Source: Hyphomicrobiales bacterium | Lineage (GTDB): Bacteria > Pseudomonadota > Alphaproteobacteria > Rhizobiales > Beijerinckiaceae | DNA: 64,000 nucleotides | Direction: 5' to 3' | Assembly (NCBI GenBank): GCA_027487245.1 | Contig: JAIYDY010000123.1 | Location: 1 to 64,000 of the forward strand | Part shown: positions 44,311 to 53,487 of the stretch, in pieces | Position numbering within the stretch: the first letter of the stretch is position 1 | Layout of the letters: each line of letters starts with the position of its first letter | The notes under the pieces: model-generated | The model's database searches: none | What the model was told of the DNA's origin: nothing | Seen by the model: only the letters and a program-made list of their open reading frames with translations | Program-made: the position numbers and the translations under genes

Positions 44311-45783
44311 GTGTTTGGCTTCAATGAACTGTCGACGCCGGTCAAGGCGATCATCTCCCTGGCATTCGTGCTTCTGCTGGTGGTTGTTGCGGGGCTGATC
44401 TTGCGGCGCGTGACCGGAGGCCGCCTGAAGTTTCCCGGCCAGGGTGCCCGCGCGCGCCAGCCAAGGCTGGGCATCGTCGATGTCTTCGAAATGGATCGCC
44501 AGCGCCAGCTCGTGCTGCTGCGCCGCGACAATGTCGAGCATCTGGTGATGATCGGCGGCCCAAACGATCTGGTGATCGAGGCCAGCATCGTACGTGCGGC
44601 CCGCGCCCAGCTGCCCATCGCCGCCGAGGCGGTCGACATGCCCCTGCCGCCAGAGCTGCGCCAGCCTGCTGTGACTGCTCCTGAACCCGCGGCAGCGCCG
44701 CCGCCCCGCGCCGCACCGGCGGCGCTTCCGGCACGCCCCCAACCTTCGGAACAGGCCACGATCCCGGCTGCTGCGGCCATGGCTGCCGCAACCGCCGCCA
44801 TGGCGGGGCAGGCACTGGCGTCGACCGCCGCCGCCCCCCGGCCTGCATCGACACCCGCCGCGCCGCCGGCGAGGACAGCCTCCACCGACGATTTCGTGGC
44901 CTCGCTCGAGGCCGAGAGGGCGCGCGACATGCCGGCCCGCACAGCCCCCATCCCGGCTGTGGCATCTCCCGTCACACCAGCCATCACACCTGCGGCAACG
45001 CCGCCCCTGGCCACGCCTGCCAAGCCGATCCTCGAGCCGATCGCAGCGCCCGCTTCGGCCCGTGCATCGCAGGTCGAACTCGACGACATGACCCGGCAGC
45101 TGCAGGAAGCTCTTGCCCGGCCCTTCTCGGGCGTGAAGCCGGGCGCGGCATCCCCGGCGGCGCCTGCCACTCCGGAAGCGGACAGCAAGGTGAAGGACGC
45201 CACGCCGCCGAAGAAGCAGGCGGAGAACGAAACAGCCGTCGCTGCGCCGCCACCGGTTGTCGTCGCCAAGCCTGAGCCACTCGCGGCAGATCTCGATCGG
45301 GAATTGCAGGCTGCCATGTCAGCCAGCCTTCTGCCGGACGCGGACATCGAACAGCCCACGGCAGGGACGGTGGACAAGGCTCGCGATGCCATCGCGGAGC
45401 GCAAGGCGGCGGATGCCCCCGCGCCCCTCCCTCCAACCCCGGGCAAGCCGCCAGAGCCCACGCCGGAGAACGCGCGGGAAGCGGCCAAACAGGATGCCGT
45501 GCCCGCGCCAGTCGCCGCGAAGCCCGAGCCGGCAAAGCCGGCAGAACCTGCCCCTGCAGCGCCGGAAACCCAGCCGGCCAAGGCCGGGGCACCGCAAAGC
45601 CAGAACACGAAATCCCGCGAACAGAAGCCGGAAGGCGAGAGCGTGGCAGATGAAAAGCCGGTTGAACCGAAGGACGCAACCGCACCCGCATCCTCGGGGG
45701 CGGGTCCGGATCCCTTCTCGGTCGATGCCATCGAGGCCGAATTCGCACGGCTGCTGAACCGCTCGGCGACGCCCAAGACCTGA
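44311..45783 (+). CDS. fliO: FliO-like protein with a very long Ala/Pro-rich tail
   Basis: The protein has 490 residues from the chosen GTG start (VFGFNELSTPV). A single membrane helix (ISLAFVLLLVVVAGLIL) is followed by a small beta domain with LGIVDVFEMDRQRQLVLLRRDN and VEHLVMIGG, the FliO fold. FliO is a chaperone for FliP. Typical FliO ends near residue 100-150; here about 390 further residues are Ala, Pro, Glu and Lys rich with no recognisable domain. A GTG at 44236 is an alternative start. fliP lies 148 bp downstream. Confidence 0.85.
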   Translation: MFGFNELSTPVKAIISLAFVLLLVVVAGLILRRVTGGRLKFPGQGARARQPRLGIVDVFEMDRQRQLVLLRRDNVEHLVMIGGPNDLVIEASIVRAARAQLPIAAEAVDMPLPPELRQPAVTAPEPAAAPPPRAAPAALPARPQPSEQATIPAAAAMAAATAAMAGQALASTAAAPRPASTPAAPPARTASTDDFVASLEAERARDMPARTAPIPAVASPVTPAITPAATPPLATPAKPILEPIAAPASARASQVELDDMTRQLQEALARPFSGVKPGAASPAAPATPEADSKVKDATPPKKQAENETAVAAPPPVVVAKPEPLAADLDRELQAAMSASLLPDADIEQPTAGTVDKARDAIAERKAADAPAPLPPTPGKPPEPTPENAREAAKQDAVPAPVAAKPEPAKPAEPAPAAPETQPAKAGAPQSQNTKSREQKPEGESVADEKPVEPKDATAPASSGAGPDPFSVDAIEAEFARLLNRSATPKT

Positions 45784-45931
45784 AGACGCCCAGTTCCTGA
45801 AGACGGCGAAACCGGCCCCTTTCCCTATCGGGCCGTCCGGCAAACAGCGCGGCCAGCCACGGACAGGCCGACCTGCCTTTGCCGGCGAGATGCTTTACCC
45901 TGCCGCAAAGGCAAGGTGAGTCGGCGCGCGA

Positions 45932-46768
45932 ATGACGTTTCCCCCAAATGACTCTTCCGTTGATGGTGACGGCCGGGCGGGCCCGGCTCGCCAGCCACGG
46001 CGTAAGCGCACAAGGCCAGCAGCGCTGCTCCGTCCCTTGCTCTGGCTCGGGCTGAGCCTGCTCTGGTTGGGGGCAGCCGGCCTTGGCGCTCCGGCCATGG
46101 CTCAGACCATGACGCTGGATTTCGGCGCCGGCGGCGGTGTCACCGAGCGGGCACTGCAGCTGATCGCGCTGATCACGGTGCTGTCGCTGGCGCCCTCGAT
46201 CCTGATCATGGTGACCTCGTTCACCCGCATCGTGGTCGTGCTGTCGCTTCTGCGATCCGCGCTCGGCACGCAGACGGCCCCGCCCAATGCGGTGATCACC
46301 GGGCTGGCGCTGTTCCTGACCGCCTTCATCATGGCCCCGACCTTCCGCGAGGCCTACACCGTCGCAGCCGTGCCGCTGCTGGCCAACCAGATCACGCCGC
46401 AACAGGCCTTCGAGCGGGGTGTGCAGCCATTCCGCACATTCATGCTCAAGCATGTGCGCGAAAAGGATCTGGCGCTGTTCATCGAGTTGTCGAAAGAGCC
46501 GGCACCTGCCTCGCCCGAGCAGGTCAGCCTTCAGGTCCTGGTGCCAGCCTTCATGATCTCGAAACTGAGGCGCGCCTTCGAGATCGGCTTCATGCTGTTC
46601 GTGCCGTTCCTGATCATCGATCTGGTGGTCGCCTCGATCCTGATGTCGGTGGGCATGATGATGCTGCCGCCGGTGATCATCGCGCTGCCGTTCAAGCTGA
46701 TCTTCTTCGTGCTCGTCGACGGCTGGGGCCTGGTGGCCGGCTCGCTCGTCAAGAGCTACGGGAGTTGA
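45932..46768 (+). CDS. fliP: flagellar export protein FliP
   Basis: The protein has 278 residues. The N terminus is long and basic (to about residue 30) before a signal-like hydrophobic stretch ending GAPAMAQ. The body carries ILIMVTSFTRIVVVLSLLRSALG, the hallmark of FliP, and MMMLPPVIIALPFKLIFFVLVDGW at the end. It forms the core of the export gate. The AMIN/TPR gene converges on it from the right, 18 bp away. Confidence 0.95.
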   Translation: MTFPPNDSSVDGDGRAGPARQPRRKRTRPAALLRPLLWLGLSLLWLGAAGLGAPAMAQTMTLDFGAGGGVTERALQLIALITVLSLAPSILIMVTSFTRIVVVLSLLRSALGTQTAPPNAVITGLALFLTAFIMAPTFREAYTVAAVPLLANQITPQQAFERGVQPFRTFMLKHVREKDLALFIELSKEPAPASPEQVSLQVLVPAFMISKLRRAFEIGFMLFVPFLIIDLVVASILMSVGMMMLPPVIIALPFKLIFFVLVDGWGLVAGSLVKSYGS

Positions 46769-46786
46769 TGCCCTCGCAGCTTGGCG

Positions 46787-49700
46787 TCAGCCCGGACGGC
46801 CCGGTGTGCTGGCGGGTGTGGCAGCCGGCGCGGTGTCGGCCTGTTTCGGGGCACCGGCAGCCGGCGGCGGCGCATCGGGCGGCGCACTGTCTGCTGCTGG
46901 TTTAGCATCACCCGAAGGGGCCCTCTTGCGCAGGCTGGATGACAGGTCCGGATAGCGCTTGCGGTAGTCGGACATGAATTCCATCAGCGTGTCGGCATTG
47001 GCGACCGCGCGGGCCAGTTCGCGCAGATCGCCGCTGCGCGTGCGGTTGGCCGCCGTGATGAAGGCGAACGTCCGGGCATCGGGCGTGCGCGACATCGGCG
47101 CGGAATACTTGGTGCGCAGCCGGTCCAGCGAAAGCGCCTCATTGCCCATCACATAGGCGAGGCCGGCCCGCATGATGTCCGAACGCTGGCGGTCATCCAG
47201 CGGCTCGGCCTGCCGCCAGGCATCGCCAAGCATGCGTTCATGCGCCTCGCCTGTCTCTCGCCAGCGACGGGCGGTCCACAAGATGTCGGCACGCAGCCGG
47301 TCCACTTCCGGCCCTCGTTCGCCGGCCAGCACTTCCAGCGCGAGGTCGGTGCGCGACAGGTCGGACAGCGCCTTGGCTTCCAGCAACTGGCGGGCGCGTT
47401 TGACATCGCGCGGCAGCTCCGAGAGCCGGCTCGACGAGAGCGCGCGCAGGGCATCGGCGGGCTTGTTGTTCATCAGCCGGATCATGGCCAGCCGCGCGGC
47501 CACCGTGGCCCGCGCCGCGCCATTGAGGCGGCTGTCGATCTGGTGTTGCAGCAGCTCGCCGGCCTGATCGAGCAGGTCGACCTCGACCAGGCGGTCGGCC
47601 AGACGCCGGATGATCTCGTCACCGCGCCGGCCGATCGGCATGAATTCCTTGAAATCGTAGAACAGGGCCAGCGTGTCGACACGCGGCAACTGGTCGGCCT
47701 TGCCGGTGGTGAACAACTCCTCGAACTGCCGCGCCGTCTCGTCATGCAGCTTGCGCGTGATCGGATGGTCAGGGAACGAGGTATTGGCGCTGCGGGCCAG
47801 CGCAAAGGCGTCGCGCCAGCGTTGCTGGCCGGCGTAGATCGCGCCCAGTTCGCCCATGGCCTCGATCTCGACATCGTCGCCGCGCCAGGTCAGCGCCACG
47901 GTTTCCAGCCGCGCCTGCGCCTCGTCGGGCTTGATCGACCCGTCGCGCTCACGGTCGGCCAACTGCACGCCCTTGAGCTGCGCACGCGCCGCGATCGGCC
48001 TGTGTTCGGACTCGAACAACGCCTTGAAGCCGGCCAGCGCTGCCTCGGGCCGCCCGCTGATGTCGTCAAGCTGGGCCCGGAGCAGTTCCACCTCGTCGCG
48101 CGGCAGCCATGTCGGCGCGAACTTGCCCAGCGCCGTCAGCTCGCGCTCCGCCACCACAGGGTCACGCATGGCAATCGCCGTGCGCGCCATGTCGAGCCGC
48201 ACCATCGCCTGAAGGCTGTCCGGATAGGCGTCGACCACCTCCTGCGAGCGGCGGAAGCCGGCCAGCGCGGCAGGGAAGCGCCCGTGTTCGGAATCCACCA
48301 CGGCCTTCAGCAGAACAGCCTCGGCATCATCTTTCAGCGATGGCAGCGCCAGCGTCTTCTCGGCATCTTTGTTGCGCCCCATCATCAGCTGCGCCATCGC
48401 CCGCAGCAGGTGCGGGCGGCGGTCGTTGCGCATGTTGGGATCATCGGCCAGCAGCGCCGTGATCGGGCCAAGGCTCTCGGCATGGAAGCCGTTGGCGAGC
48501 TGGAACGCCACCAGCCGCAGACGCGCAGCGCTGCGCTCGGAGCGCGGCGCCTCGGCAGCCTTGCGGGTCATGTCCTGAAGCCGGTCATAAACCTTGCCCT
48601 GGCGCATCTCGGCCCAGGCCGCGCGGTCAGCGACAAGATCGACCTTGCCGCCACTATCCAGCGCCATCGGCGTGTCGGGCCCGATCGAGACCACAAGCCC
48701 GCTGGCGCGCGAGATCATCACCTCGCCCACGCCGACCCGCATGATGATATCGTCGGCAAAGGGTGTGACGACGGCGCCCTGCACCGTCTGCTCAAGCTGG
48801 AACTCGACGAAGCGCTGTGGCTTGGGCTTGGCAGCGCCGGGTCCATAAGCGGTTGCGACGGCCAGGGTCTGGCCGCTGTCGCTGGCAATCCAGTGCACAC
48901 CCGACACCTGCGCCAGCGGCAGCGTCACGATCGACTGGCCACGCTCGTCGACACCGCGCCGCGCCACCAGTGGCTCGGCCGCCTGCACACCCTTCTCGCC
49001 GGTGGTCAGCGACCAGCGCATCCCGTCCGCCGCCAGCCGCACCAGCCCGCTGCGCTTGAACTGGAGGCGCACGACCGTGGCCTTGCCCTCGCGTGTCACG
49101 GTGGCCGCATCGAGATGCGCGCCGGCAGCCGAGAGCAGATCGCGCGGATCGAGGGTATCGATCGTGTCGAACACCAGCACCGTCTCGCCCCGGTCATCGA
49201 AGCCGGCAGCCGCCGCGCGGCGCGGAAACACGAAGTCGAGGCGGATACCGTCCTCCTGCTCGCTGACCTCGAAGGCCACGGCGCGCGGGGCAGCCGGATC
49301 CGGAGCGGGCTGGGCCGTGCGCGCGGGCGCCGGCTGGGCGCGCACGGCCTGGGCAGGCTGGGCGGCGCGCACGGGCGCCACTGGCACTACGGCTTCGGGC
49401 GCAGCATCGACGGCAGGCAGTGCCGGCGGGGCAGCAGCGGCGGCCTGCTGCGGCGAGGCGGGCGCTGGTCCGCTCGCGGGCACGGGAGCCGCAGCCGTGG
49501 CGGGTGGTGCGGCTGCCGGTGCCGCTGGCGCAAGCGGCAACAAGACTTCGCCGACAGGTCTGGGGCGGTTCTTGTCGGTGACATCGACCACCAGCCCGTC
49601 ATCCTCGCGGAAGTGCTTGAGATCGAAACGGTCGGCAACCGAGAGCCGGAGCCTCACCGCCCCATCTGCGGCTTCGATCGAGTCGAGCCTGAGGCCATCG

Positions 49701-50380
49701 GGAAGAACAGCGCGAAGTCGGGCAGGTTCGATGGTGAAGCCGCCCCGGATGGAGATGTCGAGTTTGTCGCCGTCGCGGCGATGGTCGACCATGGCATCGG
49801 AAGGCACATCGAACACCAGCCGCGACAGGGTGGGCAGCCGGGCAAGGCGCACTGTCACCTCGCGCGGGGCCGCCTGATCACGTGATCGGCTCAGTTCGCG
49901 CGCTGTTGCCTCGGCACGCCGCAAGCGCTCGCTCATCTCCTCCACGACCTCGCGCGGCAGGCCGGGCAGCATGCCTTGCCAGCCCTCCGGAATGAGATCG
50001 ATGAACACCCTCTCGCCGGCTTCCAGCACATTGGGGGTCAGGGTGCGGGTCAGGGCAAAGCGCATGCCCTTGCCGTCCGGATCCACCCGCACCACCGAAA
50101 CATAGCCGGGCAGTTCGCGCACGATGCGGTCTGCCGCGATCTCGACAGGCTCGCTGAAACCGACGATCAGCACCCCGTTGGAGACGCGGGCGGTCATTTT
50201 CTGGGCGGTGGGAAGGGTGAACAGCATGCGGCCGAAATTGGCCTGCTCGGTCCCCCTGATCACGGCGGGAGCACCCTGCGCGTTGGCGTGCACCAGCGGG
50301 ACAGCCACAACCAGCGCGGCCAGGCCGACGCCGAACAGGAAGGTGCGAACTGACCGCAACGCCGACAAGAGCTTACTCAC
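46787..50380 (-). CDS. large exported AMIN-like/TPR protein in the flagellar locus
   Basis: The protein has 1197 residues. A signal peptide (about 1-35, ending VHANAQG) directs it to the periplasm. The first ~460 residues hold repeated beta-rich units such as FGRMLFTLPTAQKMTARVSN, LSRLVFDVPSDAMVDHRRDG and GIRLDFVFPRRAAAAGFDD. They look like AMIN-type domains, which bind peptidoglycan in other proteins. A Pro/Ala linker lies at about 280-370. From about 620 to 1130 the sequence is helical with TPR-like repeats. I do not recognise a named family. Position between fliP and dksA and an upstream CtrA-type box suggest a flagellar or cell-pole role (inference). Confidence 0.75.
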   Translation of the reverse strand: MSKLLSALRSVRTFLFGVGLAALVVAVPLVHANAQGAPAVIRGTEQANFGRMLFTLPTAQKMTARVSNGVLIVGFSEPVEIAADRIVRELPGYVSVVRVDPDGKGMRFALTRTLTPNVLEAGERVFIDLIPEGWQGMLPGLPREVVEEMSERLRRAEATARELSRSRDQAAPREVTVRLARLPTLSRLVFDVPSDAMVDHRRDGDKLDISIRGGFTIEPARLRAVLPDGLRLDSIEAADGAVRLRLSVADRFDLKHFREDDGLVVDVTDKNRPRPVGEVLLPLAPAAPAAAPPATAAAPVPASGPAPASPQQAAAAAPPALPAVDAAPEAVVPVAPVRAAQPAQAVRAQPAPARTAQPAPDPAAPRAVAFEVSEQEDGIRLDFVFPRRAAAAGFDDRGETVLVFDTIDTLDPRDLLSAAGAHLDAATVTREGKATVVRLQFKRSGLVRLAADGMRWSLTTGEKGVQAAEPLVARRGVDERGQSIVTLPLAQVSGVHWIASDSGQTLAVATAYGPGAAKPKPQRFVEFQLEQTVQGAVVTPFADDIIMRVGVGEVMISRASGLVVSIGPDTPMALDSGGKVDLVADRAAWAEMRQGKVYDRLQDMTRKAAEAPRSERSAARLRLVAFQLANGFHAESLGPITALLADDPNMRNDRRPHLLRAMAQLMMGRNKDAEKTLALPSLKDDAEAVLLKAVVDSEHGRFPAALAGFRRSQEVVDAYPDSLQAMVRLDMARTAIAMRDPVVAERELTALGKFAPTWLPRDEVELLRAQLDDISGRPEAALAGFKALFESEHRPIAARAQLKGVQLADRERDGSIKPDEAQARLETVALTWRGDDVEIEAMGELGAIYAGQQRWRDAFALARSANTSFPDHPITRKLHDETARQFEELFTTGKADQLPRVDTLALFYDFKEFMPIGRRGDEIIRRLADRLVEVDLLDQAGELLQHQIDSRLNGAARATVAARLAMIRLMNNKPADALRALSSSRLSELPRDVKRARQLLEAKALSDLSRTDLALEVLAGERGPEVDRLRADILWTARRWRETGEAHERMLGDAWRQAEPLDDRQRSDIMRAGLAYVMGNEALSLDRLRTKYSAPMSRTPDARTFAFITAANRTRSGDLRELARAVANADTLMEFMSDYRKRYPDLSSSLRKRAPSGDAKPAADSAPPDAPPPAAGAPKQADTAPAATPASTPGRPG

Positions 50381-50735
50381 GCAAACGGGACACAGCGCGG
50401 GAACAGTGACACCACCCGCCAGGACGACACTGCGCGAACAAGGTTAGCGTGCGGTTAAGGCTGCGCTTCGGCACGGACCTGAGCGGGGACCGGGACCCTG
50501 CCAGCCTCCAGGCCGGAACGGCCGAAACGGCGGCCTTGCCGGCACGGATCAATTTCAACGTTTTCATATCGACGTGAATGAGCCCCTGAATCGGGCATTG
50601 GGTCGTTGTCTCGGCTGGCAAGTGTCGCTATAGACCCGCTGCAATGCGGCTGATCGAACGAGTCGGGGGACTTGTGGAGGGGTCGGGCAGCCGGTGACAT
50701 CGTCTGCGTAACTCATCGACTTTCAGGGGCATGCC
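50381..50735. other. divergent intergenic region, AMIN/TPR gene and dksA
   Basis: The 355 bases contain the CtrA-type box at 50444 on the AMIN/TPR side and an AT-richer stretch (TTTCAACGTTTTCATATCGACGTG, near 50553) that could hold the dksA promoter. The only open frames are short and I see no gene in it. CAGGGGC lies before the dksA start. Confidence 0.45.
50444..50458. promoter_or_regulatory. CtrA-type box upstream of the AMIN/TPR gene
   Basis: Read on the minus strand: TTAA, seven bases (CCGCACG), CTAA, one mismatch from consensus. It is 64 bp upstream of the start codon. The extended match to the second flgB/fliO box (TTAACC...CGCTAACC) argues that both are bound by the same factor. Confidence 0.5.
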
Positions 50736-51158
50736 ATGGCGAAAGAGATCATCATCAGCTCGGATTACAAGCCGACTGACGAAGAGCCCTTCATGAGCGA
50801 GCGTCAGCGGGTCTACTTCCGGCAGAAGCTGGTGCGCTGGAAGGAAGACATCCTGAAAGAGGCAAAGGACACGATCCTTGCCCTTCAGGCCGAAAACGAG
50901 AACCACCCCGACATTGCCGATCGGGCATCATCCGAAACCGATCGTGCCATCGAGCTTCGCGCCCGTGATCGTCAGCGCAAGCTGATCTCCAAGATCGACT
51001 CGGCCATCGCCCGCATCGATGACGGCTCCTACGGCTATTGCGAAGAGACCGGCGAGCCGATCTCGCTGAAGCGGCTCGAAGCCCGGCCCATCGCCACCCT
51101 CTCGCTGGAAGCCCAGGAGCGCCACGAGCGCAACGAGCGCGTTTTCCGGGACGACTAG
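50736..51158 (+). CDS. dksA: RNA polymerase-binding protein DksA (single-cysteine type)
   Basis: The protein has 140 residues. The coiled coil carries the acidic tip (HPDIADRASSETDRA, Asp59 and Asp62) that enters the RNA polymerase secondary channel. The C-terminal globular region keeps the zinc-finger fold sequence but only one of four cysteines: Cys102 remains, while the expected partners are Thr105, Ser123 and Ala126. Such zinc-independent forms are known in Rhodobacter and Pseudomonas. DksA with ppGpp tunes rRNA and flagellar promoters. Its place inside the flagellar locus is shared with relatives. Confidence 0.93.
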   Translation: MAKEIIISSDYKPTDEEPFMSERQRVYFRQKLVRWKEDILKEAKDTILALQAENENHPDIADRASSETDRAIELRARDRQRKLISKIDSAIARIDDGSYGYCEETGEPISLKRLEARPIATLSLEAQERHERNERVFRDD

Positions 51159-51244
51159 AACTCAGACGCAGACCTCCCGGAAATCGGGTGTCCCGAGATG
51201 GCCCTTTCATGGTTCAGAACGGGGCTCAACCGGGATGCCGCACC

Positions 51245-52471
51245 ATGCTGCCAGTCGCTTTTCACCGTCTCACCGCCGTTGCTGCGGGCTTTCGCGGTTC
51301 GGACCAGCTCATGGTGGCCGGCACCCCGCTGGTTGTCGCGGCCCTGTTCGGTGGCGGGCCTGATATCGTCGGGCTGGTCGTTGCGGTTCAGGGTTCGGCA
51401 TGGCTGCTGATGTCGCTGCCAGCCGGCGTCATGGTCGATCGCATCGCGCCGCTCGATGCGCTCAAGGCCGCCATGGCGATGGCGGTGGCCGGCGTGCTGC
51501 TGGCCATGGCCGGATTGGCCGCAGGGAACCTTGCCCTGTTTGCCGCCGGCGCCTTTGTCAGTGCCTCCGCCGCCGTTGTCGGCTTTTTGGCCGAGAGCGC
51601 GAGCGTGCAGGGCCTCGTCACCGCCAGCCAGTTGCCACGCGCCAATGCACGGCTCCAGCTGGTCCAGTCCAGCGCCGCACTGGCCGGCCCTGCCCTGATG
51701 GGCCTTGCCGTGCTTCAGGGCTGGCCCCTGCAGGCCTACCTTTTGGCAGCACTGATCGCGGCGTTCGGCCTCGCCATGGGCCTTGGCTTCGGCACCCAGC
51801 CGGCCCGCGCGCCGCGCGCCCGCCAGCCCATGGCGGAGATTGCTGAAGGCTTCAATTTCGTACGCCGCCAGCCGCTTCTGGTCGGCATCGTGGCCTGCGC
51901 GCTGTTCTGGAACATGGCCTTCTTCGCGCTGATCGCCGTGTTCGTGCCCTTCGCGCTCGGCCCGCTGGGCCTCAACGCGGCTGAGGCGGGCATTGCGCAA
52001 TCGGCCATGGGGATCGGGTCGCTGGCGGCCGCCCTGCTGGCGACAATCGCCATGGCAAGGCTCTCGCCCCGGCTGATCCTCGTGTTCGGGCCAGCCTCCT
52101 CGATGCTGGCATCGGTGATCCTGGCGCTGTCGCCCCATCTCGCCGGCACCGGCCTTCGCCTCGCAGGCCCCGTGGCCGTGTTCCTGCTGCTTGGGTTCGG
52201 TCCGATCCTGTGGTTCGTCTGCCAGAACAGCATCCGCCAGCTGGTCACGCCGCCGGGCCTGCTGGGGCGGGTCGGATCGGTCATCCAGGTCGCGATCTAC
52301 GGCGTGCGCTCCGTTGGCGCGCTGCTGGGCGGCATCGTGGCGGCCCGCTTCGGCTTTGACGCGGCCATGGCGCTGATCGTCGGCCTGTTTGCCGCCTCCC
52401 TGCTGGCGGTTCTGCTGTCCTCGCTCGCCCGCCTTCAGACGCTGCCACCGCCCGTCTCCTCTCGCCCCTGA
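51245..52471 (+). CDS. MFS transporter
   Basis: The protein has 408 residues and about twelve membrane helices. The motif-A-like loop (MSLPAGVMVDRIAPLDALKA) lies after helix 2, and a second half begins near EIAEGFNFVRRQPLL, typical of the EntS-like exporter group. The substrate is unknown; proximity to dksA is probably incidental. The start could also be the ATG at 51209. A strong terminator follows. Confidence 0.87.
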   Translation: MLPVAFHRLTAVAAGFRGSDQLMVAGTPLVVAALFGGGPDIVGLVVAVQGSAWLLMSLPAGVMVDRIAPLDALKAAMAMAVAGVLLAMAGLAAGNLALFAAGAFVSASAAVVGFLAESASVQGLVTASQLPRANARLQLVQSSAALAGPALMGLAVLQGWPLQAYLLAALIAAFGLAMGLGFGTQPARAPRARQPMAEIAEGFNFVRRQPLLVGIVACALFWNMAFFALIAVFVPFALGPLGLNAAEAGIAQSAMGIGSLAAALLATIAMARLSPRLILVFGPASSMLASVILALSPHLAGTGLRLAGPVAVFLLLGFGPILWFVCQNSIRQLVTPPGLLGRVGSVIQVAIYGVRSVGALLGGIVAARFGFDAAMALIVGLFAASLLAVLLSSLARLQTLPPPVSSRP

Positions 52472-52481
52472 CGCGCGAAAA

Positions 52482-52507
52482 CCCCGCGTGGGAGGCGCGG
52501 GGCTTTC
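52482..52507 (+). terminator. intrinsic terminator after the MFS gene
   Basis: CCCCGCG/CGCGGGG form a perfect 7-bp stem with the loop TGGGAGG, followed by CTTTC. An AAAA run precedes it, so it may also work on the opposite strand. The following ~185 bases to the end of flgH contain no gene. Confidence 0.75.
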
Positions 52508-52693
52508 GTCAGTAGCGGCAGCAAGGTGGGGAGCGCTGCTGCGCGCCGCGGTGACGGGCCGGCATGGGAGGCGGCTGGTCACCGGTCAGAAAGGCCTGGC
52601 CCTGGCTGGGGAAGCAGGGCGCAGCCTTGGCCTGTCACCCGCCGGCGTTGGGGGAGCGTCGCCGGCGCACGAGCAGGGATCGGGTCGGCAAGG

Positions 52694-53473
52694 TCAGAAT
52701 GGCAGGAGGATATCCATCACCTGCTGGCCATAGCGCGGCTGCTGCACATCGGTGATCTGGCCCCGGCCGCCATAGGCGATGCGGGCCTGGGCGATCTTGG
52801 TGGAGTCGATGGTGTTGTCGCTGTCGATGTCCTCCGGGCGGACAACGCCGGCCACGATCAGTTCACGCACCTCGAAGTTGATGCGGATTTCCTGCTTGCC
52901 CTCGATCACCAGGTTGCCGTTCGGCAGAAGCTGGGTCACGGCCGCCGCAACATTGGTCGACAATTGCTCGGAGCGGCGCACCGAGCCGGCCCCCTGGGTC
53001 GAGGTGTTCGAATTGGTCGAGATCAGCGAGTTGTTGTCGATCGATTCCGGCATGATCTTGGGCAGGTTCTCCTCGATGCCGAGCAGGTTGGGAACGCCCA
53101 TGCTGTCCTTGCCGCTGCGCGAGCGGCTGGTCTGGTTCTGCAGTTCGGCCTTGTCGGTGACGCGCACCTTGACGGTCACCAGATCGCCGATCTGGCGCGC
53201 GCGCTGGTCCTTGAAGAAGGCGCGCGAGCCCTGCCGCCACAGCGAGTTGGGGCCAAAGGAGACGTGTTCGGGCGTCGGCATCGGCATCCGCACGGGCTTG
53301 TAGCCGGGCTGCGCGGTCGGATCCTCGATGGCCGAGAGCGCCGGCGCGCGGCCGACATTGGCAAGCCGGTCGACGGCGCCGCAGGCACCAAGCACGAGGC
53401 CGATGCTGGCCATGGCACCAAGGCGCAGGGCGCGGCCGGCGGAGCGGTTCGGGTGTGGCATGTTGTTGGTCAT
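52694..53473 (-). CDS. flgH: flagellar L-ring protein FlgH
   Basis: The protein has 259 residues and is a lipoprotein: a signal peptide with lipobox LGAC puts the lipidated Cys near residue 31. Family segments are NSLWRQGSRAFFKDQRARQIGD, the SRSRSGKDS region, and NGNLVIEGKQEIRINFEVRE. It forms the outer-membrane ring around the rod. It is the last gene of the minus-strand flgF-flgG-flgA-flgH operon. Confidence 0.96.
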   Translation of the reverse strand: MTNNMPHPNRSAGRALRLGAMASIGLVLGACGAVDRLANVGRAPALSAIEDPTAQPGYKPVRMPMPTPEHVSFGPNSLWRQGSRAFFKDQRARQIGDLVTVKVRVTDKAELQNQTSRSRSGKDSMGVPNLLGIEENLPKIMPESIDNNSLISTNSNTSTQGAGSVRRSEQLSTNVAAAVTQLLPNGNLVIEGKQEIRINFEVRELIVAGVVRPEDIDSDNTIDSTKIAQARIAYGGRGQITDVQQPRYGQQVMDILLPF

Positions 53474-53487
53474 GGTCTACTTCACCT

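Noticed and set aside
44190..45776. A 528-codon minus-strand open frame.
   Set aside because: It is the Gly/Ala/Ser-rich mirror of the low-complexity FliO tail.
47240..49885. An 881-codon open frame on the plus strand.
   Set aside because: It is antisense to the AMIN/TPR gene, which has a signal peptide and clear repeats; the plus frame reads as Arg/His/Gly-rich mirror sequence.
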